Positions 37,623-46,746 of a DNA stretch of 64,000 bases are shown here, in pieces. A program made the position numbers and the translations under genes. The notes under the pieces are model-generated. The model had not been told where the DNA came from. It did not search any database and worked only from the letters and a program-made list of their open reading frames with translations. The DNA is from Candidatus Nanopelagicales bacterium (GTDB taxonomy: Bacteria; Actinomycetota; Actinomycetes; S36-B12). Within the stretch, counting starts at the first letter, position 1. Each line of letters begins with the position of its first letter. The stretch spans positions 951,256 through 1,015,255 of the forward strand of contig JAGYJJ010000004.1 in the NCBI GenBank assembly GCA_018402235.1, given 5' to 3'.

Positions 37623-38173
37623 CGAAAACACCATCCGTGGCGGGAGTGGTTCTCGCTGCCGGTGAGGGTAAGCGTTTCGGTGGACCCAAAGCCCCCTTCG
37701 AATACGAAGGTGAGCGCTTCGTTGATCGGGCGGTTCGCGTGCTGCGCGAGGCTGGGTGTGATCCGGTGTTAGTCATCTTGGGTGCTTGGGAGGGTCAGGT
37801 CGACGACGCGCTTGTGATCGTCAATCACGGCTGGAAGGAGGGCATGGGTTCGTCCTTGCGCATCGGTCTCAAGTGGGTCAATGCCACAACCGAAGCCGAA
37901 TACGCGCTCATCACATTGGTCGACCTGCCCGGCCTCACGGGCGAAGCCATGAAACGCGTCATCGACGCGCCCGCCGGCATCGCTATTGCCACCTTCGACG
38001 GTGAGCGCGGACATCCCGTACGTATTCCCCGCGCCTTCTTCCGTGAGTTGATCGACACCGTTGCCGGAGACGAGGGAGCACGTGCATTCCTTGCAGAGCG
38101 CGCCGATGTAACTGCTGTGGAACTCGCTGACATTGCCGACGGCACCGATCTGGACCTCAGCCCCACTGCCTGA
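37619..38173 (+). CDS. MobA/MocA-like molybdopterin nucleotidyltransferase
   Basis: Shows VVLAAGEGKRFGGPKAPFEY (nucleotide-binding loop) and LVDLPGLTG, and is 184 residues long. MocA-type enzymes add CMP to molybdopterin, giving the MCD cofactor used by CO dehydrogenase and xanthine dehydrogenase relatives. The overlap with the XdhC gene supports MCD rather than the MGD form. Direct nucleotide preference cannot be read from the sequence. Confidence 0.82.
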   Translation: MTKTPSVAGVVLAAGEGKRFGGPKAPFEYEGERFVDRAVRVLREAGCDPVLVILGAWEGQVDDALVIVNHGWKEGMGSSLRIGLKWVNATTEAEYALITLVDLPGLTGEAMKRVIDAPAGIAIATFDGERGHPVRIPRAFFRELIDTVAGDEGARAFLAERADVTAVELADIADGTDLDLSPTA

Positions 38174-38215
38174 ACCGGCGGAGTACCTTGTCCGCACTAG
38201 GGACAGGAACCTTCC

Positions 38216-38930
38216 GTGAGCAAGCAACGAATATTTTCTCTACGCCTGCCGCAGGCTCTTCGTCCGTCACGTTCCATCCCGGTAACGCCCTGGCGTTCGC
38301 AGTCACGGTGGAAGGCGAGACCTTCCACGCTCGCGGTCCTGGTCATCGGACTGTGGTTGTTCGGCACAGGAGAGGCTCTGTTAGTGGTTGCCGAACTCGG
38401 TAACGGACCGTGGACAGTGCTTGCGCAAGGCGTCAGTTCGCGCACGTCCTTGTCTATCGGGCATGGCGACGTTCGTCATCAGTCTCGCCGTCCTCGCATT
38501 GTGGATTCCGCTTCGCGAACGGCCGGGGCTTGGAACTATCGCTAACGCTTTGGTGATTGCCGCCGCGTTGCAGGTGGGAGTGTGGTTCCTGCCGCACCCT
38601 GACCCAACGTGGCTGAAGTTGCTGTTCGTATTTGCTGGAGTTGCACTTATCGGAATCGGTAGCGGCCTTTACCTCACGACCAACCTCGGCCCCGGCCCAC
38701 GCGATGGCTGGATGACCGGCATTCACACCAAGTTCAACATTCCCGTGGCGCGGGTCCGACTCGGCATCGAGATCACCGTGCTGGCACTCGGATGGCTACT
38801 GGGAGGCACGGTTGGTCTGGGAACGGTGATATTCGCGCTGCTGATTGGACCCAGCGTGGGCTGGGGTTTACGCCTGGTGGATCGCGGAGTTCGGGTGCCG
38901 TCGGAGTCCGAACCCGAACTCGAGGCCTAG
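38216..38930 (+). CDS. YczE/YyaS/YitT-like membrane protein (one frameshift)
   Basis: Read from the GTG at 38216, with a frame change near 38456 where SRTSLSIG joins MATFVISLAVLAL. The protein has about five membrane helices and the YczE features FGTGEALLVVAELGNGPWTV and LGPGPRDGWMTGI. The function of the family is not established. The C-terminus is acidic. Confidence 0.75.
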
Positions 38931-38934
38931 GTCC

Positions 38935-39965
38935 TCAGTGAGCGCTGGGCCAGGTGTCGGCAACCCGGTATCCGCTAGGCCACGGATCACGCGGGTCCAG
39001 GTAGTACTGGCTGGTGCCGTAGACCCAGGCCCGGCCTCGAATTCTCGGAATGACTGCGGAGCGATCCCCCACAGCAGTCGTGTCCACAATGGCGCAGTCG
39101 AAGACCGAGTCGATGATCGATCGAGCCCGGTACTCCTGACCAACCACTATGTCTCCCCGCTCGTGCATCAAGGCCAGCAGCGCTGAGCAACCGGTGCCGG
39201 TCGGTGATCGATCCACTTTTCCGGGCTTGATTGCGCAGGCATTGCGCGACGTCAAAACGCCGTCAACTTCATCGAGTGGTCCGGTGAGATAAGCGAAAGA
39301 GAAGTGTGTCCAATCTGGCAACGTGGGGTGTTCGAATCGCCACTGTGCATTTGCTGCGTCGCACAGCGCCCGACCGATCTGTGCTATCCGACGACCATTC
39401 TCAGGTCGAATCTCGATACCCAAATCCGCTGCAGATGCAATGACGAAGCTATCGCCACCGAAAGCCGTATCCACCCGAACATCGCCGAGCCCGTCGACCC
39501 GCAAGATTTCGTTTCGACGCTCCACGAAACTCGGAACATTCGTCAAGGACAACGAGTTCACATCACCCTTGAACAGTCGGCCTCAATGGTGACCAAACCT
39601 GCAGGCGCTTCAAGTCGGACTTCAGTGACCGGCTCCGTTATCGGCACCTGCCCGGTGTGCAGCAGCACCGCCGCAACGCACAGGGAATTCGAGCCAGACA
39701 TCGGTGGAGTGTCCTCCGGCTCCATGATGATGAAACCGCTGTGCGCCCGCGAATCGAATGGTGGCACCAGGAGGTTCACGTGTCGGAATACACCGCCACG
39801 AGGTTCATTCAGCAGGAAATTGCGCAGTTCCCCGTCATTAGAAACAAAGCGCGACTGCTCCCACAATGAATTACCCGGCGGCGGTTGAACGCCCCCCACC
39901 ACAACATCGCCAACTTCGCCTTCGGCGTGGCAGTGCACCACATGCACCACCCGATCCGTTCGCAC
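38935..39965 (-). CDS. proline racemase family protein (4-hydroxyproline epimerase-like; one frameshift)
   Basis: The GTG at 39965 opens [19 protein letters not shown], the standard N-terminus. The first catalytic position, normally Cys in MCGH, is Ser90 here (PPMSGSNS); the second keeps cysteine ([13 protein letters not shown]). Ser/Cys pairs are known in hydroxyproline 2-epimerases, while Cys/Cys is proline racemase and Thr/Cys is trans-3-hydroxyproline dehydratase. A frame change near 39560 splits the gene at [15 protein letters not shown]. No hydroxyproline catabolic genes adjoin it, so the substrate is uncertain. Confidence 0.8.
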
Positions 39966-39972
39966 GGATCGG

Positions 39973-39978
39973 ACACTA
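39973..39978 (-). promoter_or_regulatory. putative -10 element of the proline racemase gene
   Basis: TAGTGT on the minus strand is followed by seven bases and the GTG at 39965. The long hairpin at 40008-40062 begins about 30 bp upstream. Confidence 0.4.
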
Positions 39979-40007
39979 GCGCCCGCGAACCCTGGCCGAT
40001 CGACGCA

Positions 40008-40062
40008 CTTTCCGCCAGCCGCTGGCTGATTGATCGTCAATCAGCCAGGGCCTGGCGGAAAG
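40008..40062. repeat. long near-perfect palindrome (nested hairpin)
   Basis: Outer arms 40008-40018 and 40052-40062 (11 bp) and inner arms 40022-40033 and 40037-40048 (12 bp) are each perfect inverted repeats, separated by two 3-nt steps and closed by a 3-nt loop. A further copy of the outer-arm core TCCGCCAG is at 40071-40078. It lies between the Vgb-like gene and the proline racemase gene and has no T-run. Confidence 0.75.
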
Positions 40063-40082
40063 AGACACAGTCCGCCAGCGTG

Positions 40083-41741
40083 CTAGCGACGAATGGTTAT
40101 CGTCTTGGACATCGTGGCGACGGGGTAGTTATCGCGGAATGCCGGCGTGGGCGTGTAAACGGCCCTAACCGTGTACGTGCCCGGAGTCAGGCTGCGACTG
40201 ACAACCTTGCGTTTGATGGCGCGCTTGGATGTGGCACCGAGAGGCTTGAGCCAGCGACCCTTGGCAATTACCTGGCGCTCACGGCCTGCGGAGTCAATGA
40301 TGCTGATGCGCACCTTGCCCTTGATGTTGGCGGTGTTCGCGATCACGGCGAATGGCCTTCGGACCCCTGCCCGAGTTCGATTCCTAGCACGCAATGTAAG
40401 CGTGACGCCTTCAGCGATTGTGACCGTCTGGCCCCCGCTGACTGGCGTGGGAGCAGGCGGCGGGGTGGTACCCACACCCACAAGCGATGACAGTGCAGGG
40501 CTACCGGGCCCGCTGCCGTTCACACCTTGAACCGTTACGCGGATGAACTGATTGGTTTGCGCGGCTGTGGGAACGTAAGTCTTAGCTGTTGCTCCCGGGA
40601 TGTTCGTGCAGGTATTCGCATCTGCCCCGTTGGTACATGCCTGCCACTGGTACAGGAAGCTTCCTGGGCTCAGGCTCCAGGCGCCATCCGACGCTGTCAG
40701 GACGGTGCCGGCCTGCACGCCAGTAGTGGGTGTGATCGTGGGAGCAGCCGTCGATACCGGGACGGCACCGGACAGAACTCGGGCAACCTTGCCCGCCGTG
40801 GTCTGCGCAACCCAGACATTCGAGTCTGGGCCCTCAGACAGTCCCGTCGGTCCAGAATTCGGACTCGTCAACGTGTATTCGCCGAGCGGCGCGCCTTGAG
40901 CCGAGTACTTCGCAACCGAGTTGCGTGCAGTCAGTGAAACCCACAGGGTGTTGCCCACTCCATTGGCCATTCCGCTCGGAGCCCCGGGCACCGACATTTC
41001 CAAGACAGTGGTGTCGGCTACCAACTTGCCGAGTTGGTTGCGGGCGGACATTGCGAACCAGATCGCACCATCCACGTTGGCGATGCCCGTCGGGTCTGAC
41101 GCGGTAGCAAGCGGAACACTTCCGTAGGTGGTTCCGTCCACGAGCACGTAGGCAATGCGATCAGCGCCAGCATCGGTGAAGTACAAGCGACTACTACCGG
41201 TAGGGCCTTGGACGATGCTGTGCGGTTGTGAGTTGGCCCACGGCACAGCAAACATCGTCACCGCACCAGCCATGGTCACTCGACCAATGCGTCCACCCAA
41301 TTCGGTGAACCACATGTTGCCATCGGGACCTTGAGCAATGTCTTGAGGTCGCATAGTTGCGTCGGGAAGATCGATGACGGAAACAGCGCCTTGCATCGTG
41401 ATGCGCCCGAGCTTCCCACCGTCGCGCAGCGTGAACCACATGTTGCCATCCGGTCCAGCTGCAATACCCCAGGGATTCCCGACATTTGCCGGAAGCGGAA
41501 GTGCGTAGGCCGTGACTGCGCCGGTCATGGTCACCTTGGCGATCGTTTTGGATGCACCTCCGGTGACCCACATGCTGCCGTCAGGACCGGGCGCAACGTC
41601 GCGAGGCGTGGCACCTGCGGCCAGTCCAATCTCAGTTACGTCGCCCGGTGCGGCGCTCGCAGTGCTCGCGCCCACCAAACCGGTGGCCACGAGGGCAACG
41701 ATAGAAACGACAGATGCAGCAACTTTCGAGTACGCACGCAT
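40083..41741 (-). CDS. secreted virginiamycin B lyase-like beta-propeller protein with Ig-like region
   Basis: The ATG at 41741 begins a signal peptide (MRAYSKVAASVVSIVALVAT...ASA). Residues about 30-320 are propeller repeats marked by GPDGNMWFT-like turns (GPDGSMWVT, GPDGNMWFT, GPDSNVWVA). A region near 335-420 (QAGTVLTASDGAWSLSPGS, YQWQAC) resembles an Ig-like module, and a basic beta-rich tail follows. Vgb homologues are often secreted proteins with no lyase activity, so I would not infer streptogramin resistance. The apparent fusion to the upstream transporter is a frameshift artefact. Confidence 0.75.
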   Translation of the reverse strand: MRAYSKVAASVVSIVALVATGLVGASTASAAPGDVTEIGLAAGATPRDVAPGPDGSMWVTGGASKTIAKVTMTGAVTAYALPLPANVGNPWGIAAGPDGNMWFTLRDGGKLGRITMQGAVSVIDLPDATMRPQDIAQGPDGNMWFTELGGRIGRVTMAGAVTMFAVPWANSQPHSIVQGPTGSSRLYFTDAGADRIAYVLVDGTTYGSVPLATASDPTGIANVDGAIWFAMSARNQLGKLVADTTVLEMSVPGAPSGMANGVGNTLWVSLTARNSVAKYSAQGAPLGEYTLTSPNSGPTGLSEGPDSNVWVAQTTAGKVARVLSGAVPVSTAAPTITPTTGVQAGTVLTASDGAWSLSPGSFLYQWQACTNGADANTCTNIPGATAKTYVPTAAQTNQFIRVTVQGVNGSGPGSPALSSLVGVGTTPPPAPTPVSGGQTVTIAEGVTLTLRARNRTRAGVRRPFAVIANTANIKGKVRISIIDSAGRERQVIAKGRWLKPLGATSKRAIKRKVVSRSLTPGTYTVRAVYTPTPAFRDNYPVATMSKTITIRR

Positions 41742-41830
41742 ACCCCCACCGTGGCACAGGTTCGCGGATCGGGCGGGGAATGCCCTGCCCGTGTCGCCCT
41801 TCGATGAGGAAAAGGATGGGGATTTCTTCA

Positions 41831-42683
41831 CTAGGCAACGGCTAAGGCCGACGCAGCCAGCAGGGCCAGGCCGACACCGAGAAGTTGAATGCGAGACAGC
41901 GTCTCTTTCAGGAATACCCGGGCCAACATGACCGTCGCAGCCGGATAGAGACGAGCCGATCACCGCAACAACCGCCAATAATCCACGTTGGGCAGCCAAC
42001 TGAAATACCGCGTTGGCCAGTGCATCGAGTACACCGGCTGCGATTGCGAGGTTCCACGGAAAAGAGGGTCGATTTGAAGGCGGAGCAGAACGTGAGCGAT
42101 GGATGAGGATCGCCAAGATGCCCAGGACAAGGATCGTGGAGAACCAGCGGCCCATGGTGGCGACCCAGATTCCCGAATCGGCAGGTGCAGTCCCGATCAC
42201 ACTGAGGTAGACACCAATCGCCAGCCCACTACCCGCAGCAAGCACAACAGCGCGAGGTGGCGTGCGTCGATGGGGTCCCGATTCACGGCTCACCAGAACA
42301 ACCGCGACACCCGCCACGGCTACGCCGGCCAGGGCTAGAGCAGACAGCGACTCTCCCAACACCACGCCCACACCCACCGGAACTGCCCCCGACAACACGG
42401 CGGTTATCGGCGACACAATTCCCATTTGTCCGCGAGACAAAGCTGCGTACAGCAAGCCGATAGCAAGTGCACCAACAATGCCCGCGACAAAGCCGATGCC
42501 CACGGCGCTCCAGGACCAACGTCCGGGAACGATCACCAGGGCCAGGAAGGTGATGAGTACTGCACCGGCCGGGTAGGACACGGCCAAGACCCGAATCGAA
42601 CCAACCCGGCGGGCTGCAATTCCACCAAGGAAATCCGATGTGCCCCACGCCAGGCTGGACAGCAGCGCCAAAACAGCTGCCAC
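41831..42683 (-). CDS. EamA/DMT superfamily transporter (one frameshift)
   Basis: Ten predicted membrane helices in two repeats: ALLSSLAWGTSDFLGGIAA starts the first EamA unit and VATMGRWFSTILVLGILAIL the second. The frame breaks near 41945; the alternate frame continues as LYPAATVMLARVFLKE and ends ALAVA at a TAG at 41831. The result is about 284 residues, the normal DMT length. The substrate is unknown. It starts with GTG. Confidence 0.8.
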
Positions 42684-42787
42684 GTGCGCCCCTTCCCAAC
42701 CCTGCGGTTATAGCCGGCGAACAGTACCGGGCCGAATGGGATACTCGAAACTATGCAGAGCACTCGACCGGCGGGACGGCCAGGGTC

Positions 42788-43237
42788 ATGACACGCATCG
42801 CATCCGGTCCGTGGGATGAATCCGAAATCGAGTCGTTCTTGGATCGAACCTGCATTCCGGTCCGGCTGGCCACCAATGGCTCCTCCGGTCCCCTCGTACA
42901 AAGCCTGTGGTTTGCGCCGCGAGGTATGGAGTTGTGGTGCTGTACGCAAAGATCCTCGGTTCTCACCCGGCGACTTGAACGTGACGACAGAGTGGGATTC
43001 GAAGTTGCCGCCGACACCCCTCCCTACCGTGGAGTTCGCGGCACCGGAGTGGCGCATCTCCTAGACGACAATGTGCAATCCACGCTGCAAACCCTCATCG
43101 AGCGCTACCAGGGCACGGAGCGCACCGAATTGAGTGACTGGCTCCTTAGCCGGATCGAGAGTGAGATCGCTATCCGTATCGAACCTCGAACCGTCGCGTC
43201 CTGGGACTTCTCTAGTCGCATGACAAAACGCGATTAG
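42788..43237 (+). CDS. pyridoxamine 5'-phosphate oxidase-like FMN-binding split-barrel protein
   Basis: A 149-residue protein with a split-barrel pattern: PVRLATNGSSGPLVQSLWF, then SSVLTRRLERDDRVGFEV and YRGVRGTGVAHLLDD. This is the small actinobacterial PPOX/flavin- or F420-binding type rather than PdxH. The ATG at 42788 removes a long unsupported N-terminal extension that overlaps the EamA gene. Its stop overlaps the convergent DyP gene by 4 bp. Confidence 0.7.
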   Translation: MTRIASGPWDESEIESFLDRTCIPVRLATNGSSGPLVQSLWFAPRGMELWCCTQRSSVLTRRLERDDRVGFEVAADTPPYRGVRGTGVAHLLDDNVQSTLQTLIERYQGTERTELSDWLLSRIESEIAIRIEPRTVASWDFSSRMTKRD

Positions 43238-44493
43238 GTGAAAAGATCCGACGCGAGATAGTCCCCATCTACGCAACCAGGAGGAATGAAGTACGACGAC
43301 GACCCAATCGTCGTATTCCATCGGTTGAAGGCGTCGAGCGCAGCGATTCGCTCCTGCATCGGGATGAACGACTTACGTGGATCTGCGGTGTACGCCGCAA
43401 AGATCAGGCCCGCGTCCTGCACTCCATTGACGAAGCCGCCATCGTAGGTATACGGGCGGCGCAGGATCATCTCTTCTTCGCTCTCGGCGTGAGCCACGCG
43501 CATGTGGGCGTTCGACGGAATAACCGGAAGTCCGTTCTCGTCTAACACATCGAAGCGCACCTCATCGGTCTCACTCGTTCCACCGAGGGGAGCTCCGGTA
43601 TCCAGAGTACGACCGATAACGATCTCTTTGGCTCCCGCATCCATGCGGTCCCATTCGTCTAGGAGCATGCGGATTCTTCGAATAACCACCACGGTGCCAC
43701 CGGCAGCCCAGGCCGGATCGCCTTCGGTCCACACAACCGCATCGAATTGCGGCGTTCCCGGCATCGGATTAACGGTTCCGTCCACTTGCCCCATCATGTT
43801 GCGCGAGGCTCGGCCCCCTTCGTTTGCCGGAGTGGGCGAACGAAACCCGGCCTGCACCCAGGCAACCGTCGTCAGGGTTGATAAATCCTTGACCAGCATG
43901 CGCTGGGCGTGGGCCAGTGTGAGTGGATCGTCCGATCCGATCTGGATGAGGAAGTCGGTATCGGACCACTTGTTTTCGAGTTGGTCGGTCGAGAACGTAG
44001 GGATCTCAGCGAAGTACTCAGGGACCTGATCAGCACGTCCAGTCTTCTCGAACAGCGATCGACCAAGCCCAAGCGTGATGGACAACCGGGCGGGCACCTC
44101 GGCGATCTCCGGCTCGGTATCGCCGAGTGCCGGGCGCCCGGCCATCAGACGCGCGGCGTCATCGCTGACGATGCGAAGGACGCTATCGGCGTCCTGCGCA
44201 CTCGCACTCAGCAGGTTGAGGCCGAGGAAAGTGGCGTAGGTCTGCTCGGGTGTATCCACACCCGCTTGGTGGACGCCGTGAAAATCAATCGTCTGATGTG
44301 AACTCCAGCCAGCGGGGTTCTCTTCCGAGATCCGAGGGCGGGCGGTGGGAGCAACGGAAGCGCTGTCTGCTCCCGTTGCGGTCGTCCGACCGAGGACCAC
44401 CCCACCGGCGACGCCGACTATCGCGGCGCCGCTGGCGGTGAGTAGTCCACGACGCGACACACTGCGCTGCGGGGTTTCGCCGTGGTCGTTCAT
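43234..44493 (-). CDS. Dyp-type peroxidase, Tat-exported
   Basis: Heme peroxidase of 419 residues. The Tat signal is SVSRRGLLTASGAA at 11-24, so it is exported folded. The DyP motif GQVDG at 235-239 supplies the catalytic aspartate. HMRVAH holds the probable heme-ligand histidine and VVIRRIRM the distal-side arginine. It overlaps the PCu(A)C gene by one base (TAATG). In Streptomyces a DyP (DtpA) is likewise encoded with copper chaperones, which supports a link to extracytoplasmic copper or oxidase maturation. An EfeB-type iron role is the alternative, but no efeU/efeO is present. Confidence 0.9.
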   Translation of the reverse strand: MNDHGETPQRSVSRRGLLTASGAAIVGVAGGVVLGRTTATGADSASVAPTARPRISEENPAGWSSHQTIDFHGVHQAGVDTPEQTYATFLGLNLLSASAQDADSVLRIVSDDAARLMAGRPALGDTEPEIAEVPARLSITLGLGRSLFEKTGRADQVPEYFAEIPTFSTDQLENKWSDTDFLIQIGSDDPLTLAHAQRMLVKDLSTLTTVAWVQAGFRSPTPANEGGRASRNMMGQVDGTVNPMPGTPQFDAVVWTEGDPAWAAGGTVVVIRRIRMLLDEWDRMDAGAKEIVIGRTLDTGAPLGGTSETDEVRFDVLDENGLPVIPSNAHMRVAHAESEEEMILRRPYTYDGGFVNGVQDAGLIFAAYTADPRKSFIPMQERIAALDAFNRWNTTIGSSSYFIPPGCVDGDYLASDLFT

Positions 44494-45122
44494 TAGTTCA
44501 TTCCACCGTGGTTCATGCCGGCGCCCATGTCGTCGTACTTCTCGTTTGCACCGGCGAAAACCTTGCCCATCGCCCTAAAGCGCAACTGCCCGCCATCAGA
44601 TGTGATCAAGACCATCGGCACCATTTCACCTGCGGTGACCGGCTGCTTCATCTGCATCAGCATCAAGTGCTCACTGCCCGGCTTCAACTCAAGCGATCCA
44701 CGGGCGGGAATGACGAACCCCCCGTCCATCTCCTTCATCTGCATCGTGCCGTCTTGCATGGCCACATCGTGAAGTTGCACAACACCGGCAAACCGCGGTG
44801 AGCGCGCACCGATGACACGAATCGGTTTGTTGGTGGGATTGGTGATGACACCGAAGCCGGACGTCATACCCGAATCTGCTGCCTTGACCCAGGTGTCGTC
44901 GATGATGAGTGGGGACTTTGACCGCTTGAGTCCCTTGCTCCACGTACTGCCGTTTGCACCTGACGTGCATATAAACGCGCGCCCGGATGCAAGTCGGGTT
45001 TCGCCGGACATCATGCAACTGCTACCCGGCTTCGGCGCTGAAGCCGCTTGGGCTGGGGCAACGCTTCCCGCAAGTCCTAATCCGGCAACCAAACTCACAG
45101 CAAGAAATGAATGAGTACGCAT
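44493..45122 (-). CDS. PCu(A)C family copper chaperone, secreted
   Basis: A signal peptide (MRTHSFLAVSLVAGLGLAGS...AQA) precedes a segment with two cysteines (SSCMMSGE, AFICTSG) and then the PCu(A)C domain. The copper motif is represented by LHDVAMQDGTMQM and, about 30 residues later, EHLMLMQMK. The C-terminus is Met/His-rich (MGAGMNHGGMN). It delivers Cu(I) outside the membrane in known homologues. It is co-transcribed with the DyP gene. The start at 45122 trims an upstream extension without signal character. Confidence 0.85.
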   Translation of the reverse strand: MRTHSFLAVSLVAGLGLAGSVAPAQAASAPKPGSSCMMSGETRLASGRAFICTSGANGSTWSKGLKRSKSPLIIDDTWVKAADSGMTSGFGVITNPTNKPIRVIGARSPRFAGVVQLHDVAMQDGTMQMKEMDGGFVIPARGSLELKPGSEHLMLMQMKQPVTAGEMVPMVLITSDGGQLRFRAMGKVFAGANEKYDDMGAGMNHGGMN

Positions 45123-45186
45123 GGAAAACCTTTCGATAATCGAATGAATTGATGGGTGCACAGCAACAGCACCCACCGATTCACGA

Positions 45187-45723
45187 CTACGCGAAAGTGG
45201 GTGCTCCTACCGGACTCGGTGGCCCACGACGAGAGCGCGCGTGCACATCGAATGAGCTGCGCGAAAAGACAGGAGTGATGTGCGGAAGGTCTCTTTTGGA
45301 GGTCGACGGAATACCGGGGAAGGACAGACTCGGGACTCCGAGAAGACGTGCTGCCGCACGAACCCAGAGGGAAACGATCTGCTCGCCACGCGCGAAGAGC
45401 ACAGCGGCGATCCCCGCAGCCATGAGGTGAGCCGTGGTCATCGATAGGTCGGGCAGATACCCGACGCCATGGTGGCCCAGGGCAACTATTGCTGCGTGAA
45501 TCAGCATTTGACCAGCGAACAAGATGCCCACCAGTGAAGTGACTGAGCGGCGTCGACCTGCCAAGGACCAGGCGAGGCCGCCTGCAACAACCGCCCCGCC
45601 AAGCAGAGCGGTAAGGCCGGGCAGGGAACCTGCGGCTGCAGCATGCGCGGCGAGCGAGAGGACCAAGAGCACGGTAGCGAGCACTACGCGGCGCAAACTC
45701 GACTGCGACTTACGGCCAGGCAC
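45187..45723 (-). CDS. hypothetical membrane protein in the copper/DyP cluster
   Basis: A 178-residue protein with four predicted helices (about 12-32, 36-56, 63-83 and 95-118) and a basic, proline/serine-rich C-terminal tail. HGVGY and HLMAAG histidines between the helices could bind metal, but that is speculation. It lies 64 bp upstream of the PCu(A)C gene in the same direction. No named family is recognised with confidence. Confidence 0.6.
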   Translation of the reverse strand: MPGRKSQSSLRRVVLATVLLVLSLAAHAAAAGSLPGLTALLGGAVVAGGLAWSLAGRRRSVTSLVGILFAGQMLIHAAIVALGHHGVGYLPDLSMTTAHLMAAGIAAVLFARGEQIVSLWVRAAARLLGVPSLSFPGIPSTSKRDLPHITPVFSRSSFDVHARSRRGPPSPVGAPTFA

Positions 45724-45750
45724 ACTTCGACATTACGCCACCGCGGAGCG

Positions 45751-46674
45751 CTAGGACCGAACGGGCTCGTCCACCTGCTCTTCACTGATCCCCAGGCGTC
45801 GCTCCACCACGAGGAGCACCACAACGAAACCAGCACCCAGGACAGCAACCAGCAGTGCAGGCAGAAATAAAGAGTCCGGGGCCAGCAGATCGCGTTCCTC
45901 GGTCTGCCACGGCCACAGAGCGCGAAGTGAGCCGAACATCAGGCCTGTGAGGATTGCGAGCGTGATGCCGGCGCGATGCTGCAATAGCCACTTGAGCAAC
46001 GTGACGAACGCGCCGAGTCCGACTATTGCGCCAACGGCAAACGCACCCAGGTACACAAGATCGCGATCGTTCACCGCTTGGATCGTGGGTTCGTATAGCC
46101 CAATTGAGAGCAGCAGAAAGGACCCCGACACTCCCGGCAACACGAGGGCGCAGATGGCAACGGCGGCCGCGAGCATCACCACGATCGGGCTCGGGTTATC
46201 GATGGTGGCAGGCGGCAGGCCGGTAATGAAGAACAGCGCGATCGCAGCGAGCGCCGCAGCAATGACATACGAAGGCCGCCACCCCACTCCACGATGAACC
46301 ATCTGGGCCGGCACCCAGATTCCAGCAAGGACGAGCCCGAAGAACAGAGCGAGCATCTGCACCGGGTACTCCTCGAGCAATGGCTCCACCACGGCAGCAC
46401 CGACGATCACCATCGTTCCCATGCCGATTGCCACAGGGATGAGTAACCGCCAGGGAAGACCGCCCAGAGTGCGCATTGCTCCTGCGGGACCTCCGGCTGC
46501 AAGACCAACCAACTGTCGCACTGCGAGCACGACGTTGGCGATCGCATCAATGACCGTGCGGTAGATGCCAACGATCAGCGCGATCGTCCCGCCGCTTACC
46601 CCCGGTATCACCTCGGCGACACCGATCAGGCCACCGCGAATGAGGTCCACGAACACGCGAAACGCTTGAGGCAC
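45751..46674 (-). CDS. DUF368 family protein (PopT-type undecaprenyl phosphate translocase)
   Basis: A 307-residue polytopic membrane protein with the paired DUF368 motifs AEVIPGVSGGTIALI and ALVLPGVSGSFLLL in two halves. DUF368 proteins (PopT) have been shown to recycle undecaprenyl phosphate across the membrane for wall synthesis. The GTG at 46674 has TAGGGT six bases upstream, so it is probably leaderless. It is divergent from the DUF1622 gene. Confidence 0.85.
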   Translation of the reverse strand: MPQAFRVFVDLIRGGLIGVAEVIPGVSGGTIALIVGIYRTVIDAIANVVLAVRQLVGLAAGGPAGAMRTLGGLPWRLLIPVAIGMGTMVIVGAAVVEPLLEEYPVQMLALFFGLVLAGIWVPAQMVHRGVGWRPSYVIAAALAAIALFFITGLPPATIDNPSPIVVMLAAAVAICALVLPGVSGSFLLLSIGLYEPTIQAVNDRDLVYLGAFAVGAIVGLGAFVTLLKWLLQHRAGITLAILTGLMFGSLRALWPWQTEERDLLAPDSLFLPALLVAVLGAGFVVVLLVVERRLGISEEQVDEPVRS

Positions 46675-46680
46675 CCGATA

Positions 46681-46686
46681 ACCCTA
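46681..46686 (-). promoter_or_regulatory. putative -10 element of the DUF368 gene, leaderless start
   Basis: TAGGGT on the minus strand is followed by six bases and the GTG. Confidence 0.45.
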
Positions 46687-46746
46687 GGGCAGGAAAAGGA
46701 CCTAACCCGCTGTCGCCACACATGGCCGACGCGATATACCTAGGCC

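Noticed and set aside
40083-41741. Streptogramin resistance gene
   Set aside because: Vgb-like propellers are common in secreted proteins of other function, and the extra domains here do not fit a cytoplasmic lyase.
40083-42683. An 866-codon open frame joining an EamA transporter to a secreted Vgb-like propeller
   Set aside because: The transporter's true C-terminus continues in another frame to a stop at 41831, and the propeller has its own ATG and signal peptide at 41741. The fusion is caused by one indel near 41945.
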